DNA of 52,479 nt. Source: a bacterium (GTDB lineage: Bacteria > JAMOTN01). Below, in pieces: positions 52,172-52,479 of the stretch. The stretch covers positions 1 to 52,479 of the forward strand of contig JAMOTN010000014.1 in assembly GCA_027062325.1 (NCBI GenBank). The letters run 5' to 3'. The stretch's first letter is position 1. Each line of letters starts with the position of its first letter. The notes under the pieces are model-generated. The model saw nothing but the letters and a program-made list of their open reading frames with translations. It searched no databases and was not told the DNA's origin. The translations under genes and the position numbers were made by a program.

Positions 52172-52479
52172 TCACTTACGCCCAAAACCGAACTTCATTC
52201 GGCAAGTAGTCTTCTTTTCAATCTCCTTTTTATAGTATTTTACTTTATAAACTCCACTTCTTGTAGCAACGTAAACCTCGTTTGAAGAGGCAACCTCAAT
52301 ATCAATAATTCTTTCCCTTATTCTATCAAACCTCTTGACCCACTTCTTGCCATCAAACATACAAAGTCCTTTAGAAGTACCTATCCAAACGCGGCCAGCA
52401 TCATCACTAGCAACGTCTGTAGTCCAACCAGTAGGTAGCGGACTATTCCCCTCAACATTCCGATAACTCAACTTTCCTG
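52172..52479 (-). CDS. Two-component-regulator-type beta-propeller protein, N-terminus outside
   Basis: The frame is open to the window edge; about 100 C-terminal residues are visible. SPLPTGWTTDVASDDAGRVW then IGTSKGLCMFDGKKW, followed by NEVYVATRSGVYKV, are the repeats of Reg_prop-type propellers found in hybrid sensor kinases and surface proteins. The tail is basic (KKEIEKKTTCRMKFGFGRK) with no kinase or regulator domain after the repeats. So it is not a complete hybrid kinase here; it may be a secreted or anchored propeller. Upstream parts are unseen. Confidence 0.75.
   Translation of the reverse strand, partial: GKLSYRNVEGNSPLPTGWTTDVASDDAGRVWIGTSKGLCMFDGKKWVKRFDRIRERIIDIEVASSNEVYVATRSGVYKVKYYKKEIEKKTTCRMKFGFGRK

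Overview
The window reads as one stretch of a bacterial chromosome with low to moderate GC. It is densely packed, with strong Shine-Dalgarno sites and frequent GTG and TTG starts. The gene set points to a flagellated, diderm anaerobe: flagellar rod genes flgB and flgC, an LptF/LptG-type LPS-export permease, several lipoproteins, a four-subunit pyruvate:ferredoxin oxidoreductase, a membrane pyrophosphatase of the K+-dependent (probably Na+-pumping) type, and type IV pilin-like proteins. The compact genes and this gene mix would suit a thermophile or an uncultured deep lineage. Neither is proved by the sequence, and I cannot name a phylum. I saw no rRNA, tRNA, CRISPR array, insertion sequence or phage gene.

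Layout. 1-276: start of an ATPase_2-type P-loop ATPase running off the left edge. 277-726: non-coding, with a perfect palindrome, an 18-bp direct repeat, a 19-bp tandem repeat and a terminator. 727-4721 (minus): flgB, flgC, an unknown anchored protein and an Asp-rich lipoprotein, probably one operon. 4810-5765: a MNT/HEPN toxin-antitoxin pair. 5892-9325: a COG2403 (cyclic 2,3-diphosphoglycerate synthetase-like) GTPase, carbamate kinase and ornithine carbamoyltransferase, a carbamoyl-phosphate module. 9368-15000: secreted proteins, a 34-residue hydrophobic peptide, a pilin-like protein (minus), rpmB, panB and a clostripain-type lipoprotein peptidase. 15058-19568: thrS, a dihydrouridine synthase and a MATE transporter. 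19569-22330: a YqhA-type membrane protein (minus) and the pyrophosphatase.

22445-33395 is a long plus-strand run: a pseudopilin, a solitary cytosine methyltransferase, a possible SPOUT-like protein, ispE, three HEAT-repeat proteins, ssb, an OPT transporter and small membrane or lipoproteins. 33451-39911 holds a double Myb-like/Tudor-like protein, the LptF/G permease, adenosylhomocysteinase, a UPF0173 hydrolase, an HD-GYP protein with a receiver-like tail lacking the usual Asp, and a P-loop-less relative of ATPase_2 proteins. 39895-52479 is entirely minus strand: porCDAB, a LysM amidase, a helical-repeat protein, an unknown 527-residue protein, two pseudopilins, a ThiT thiamine transporter, two tandem secreted paralogues, a lytic transglycosylase and, upstream of porC at the right edge, the end of a beta-propeller protein.

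How it fits together. Energy: PFOR makes acetyl-CoA and reduced ferredoxin; carbamate kinase and OTC can make ATP from citrulline; the pyrophosphatase recovers energy from PPi. Envelope: amidase, transglycosylase, LptF/G, lipoproteins and pseudopilins. Best candidates for something undescribed: the 34-residue peptide with a sequestered ribosome site, the module of tandem secreted paralogues with Ala-type pseudopilins, the Myb/Tudor protein, and the P-loop-less ATPase.
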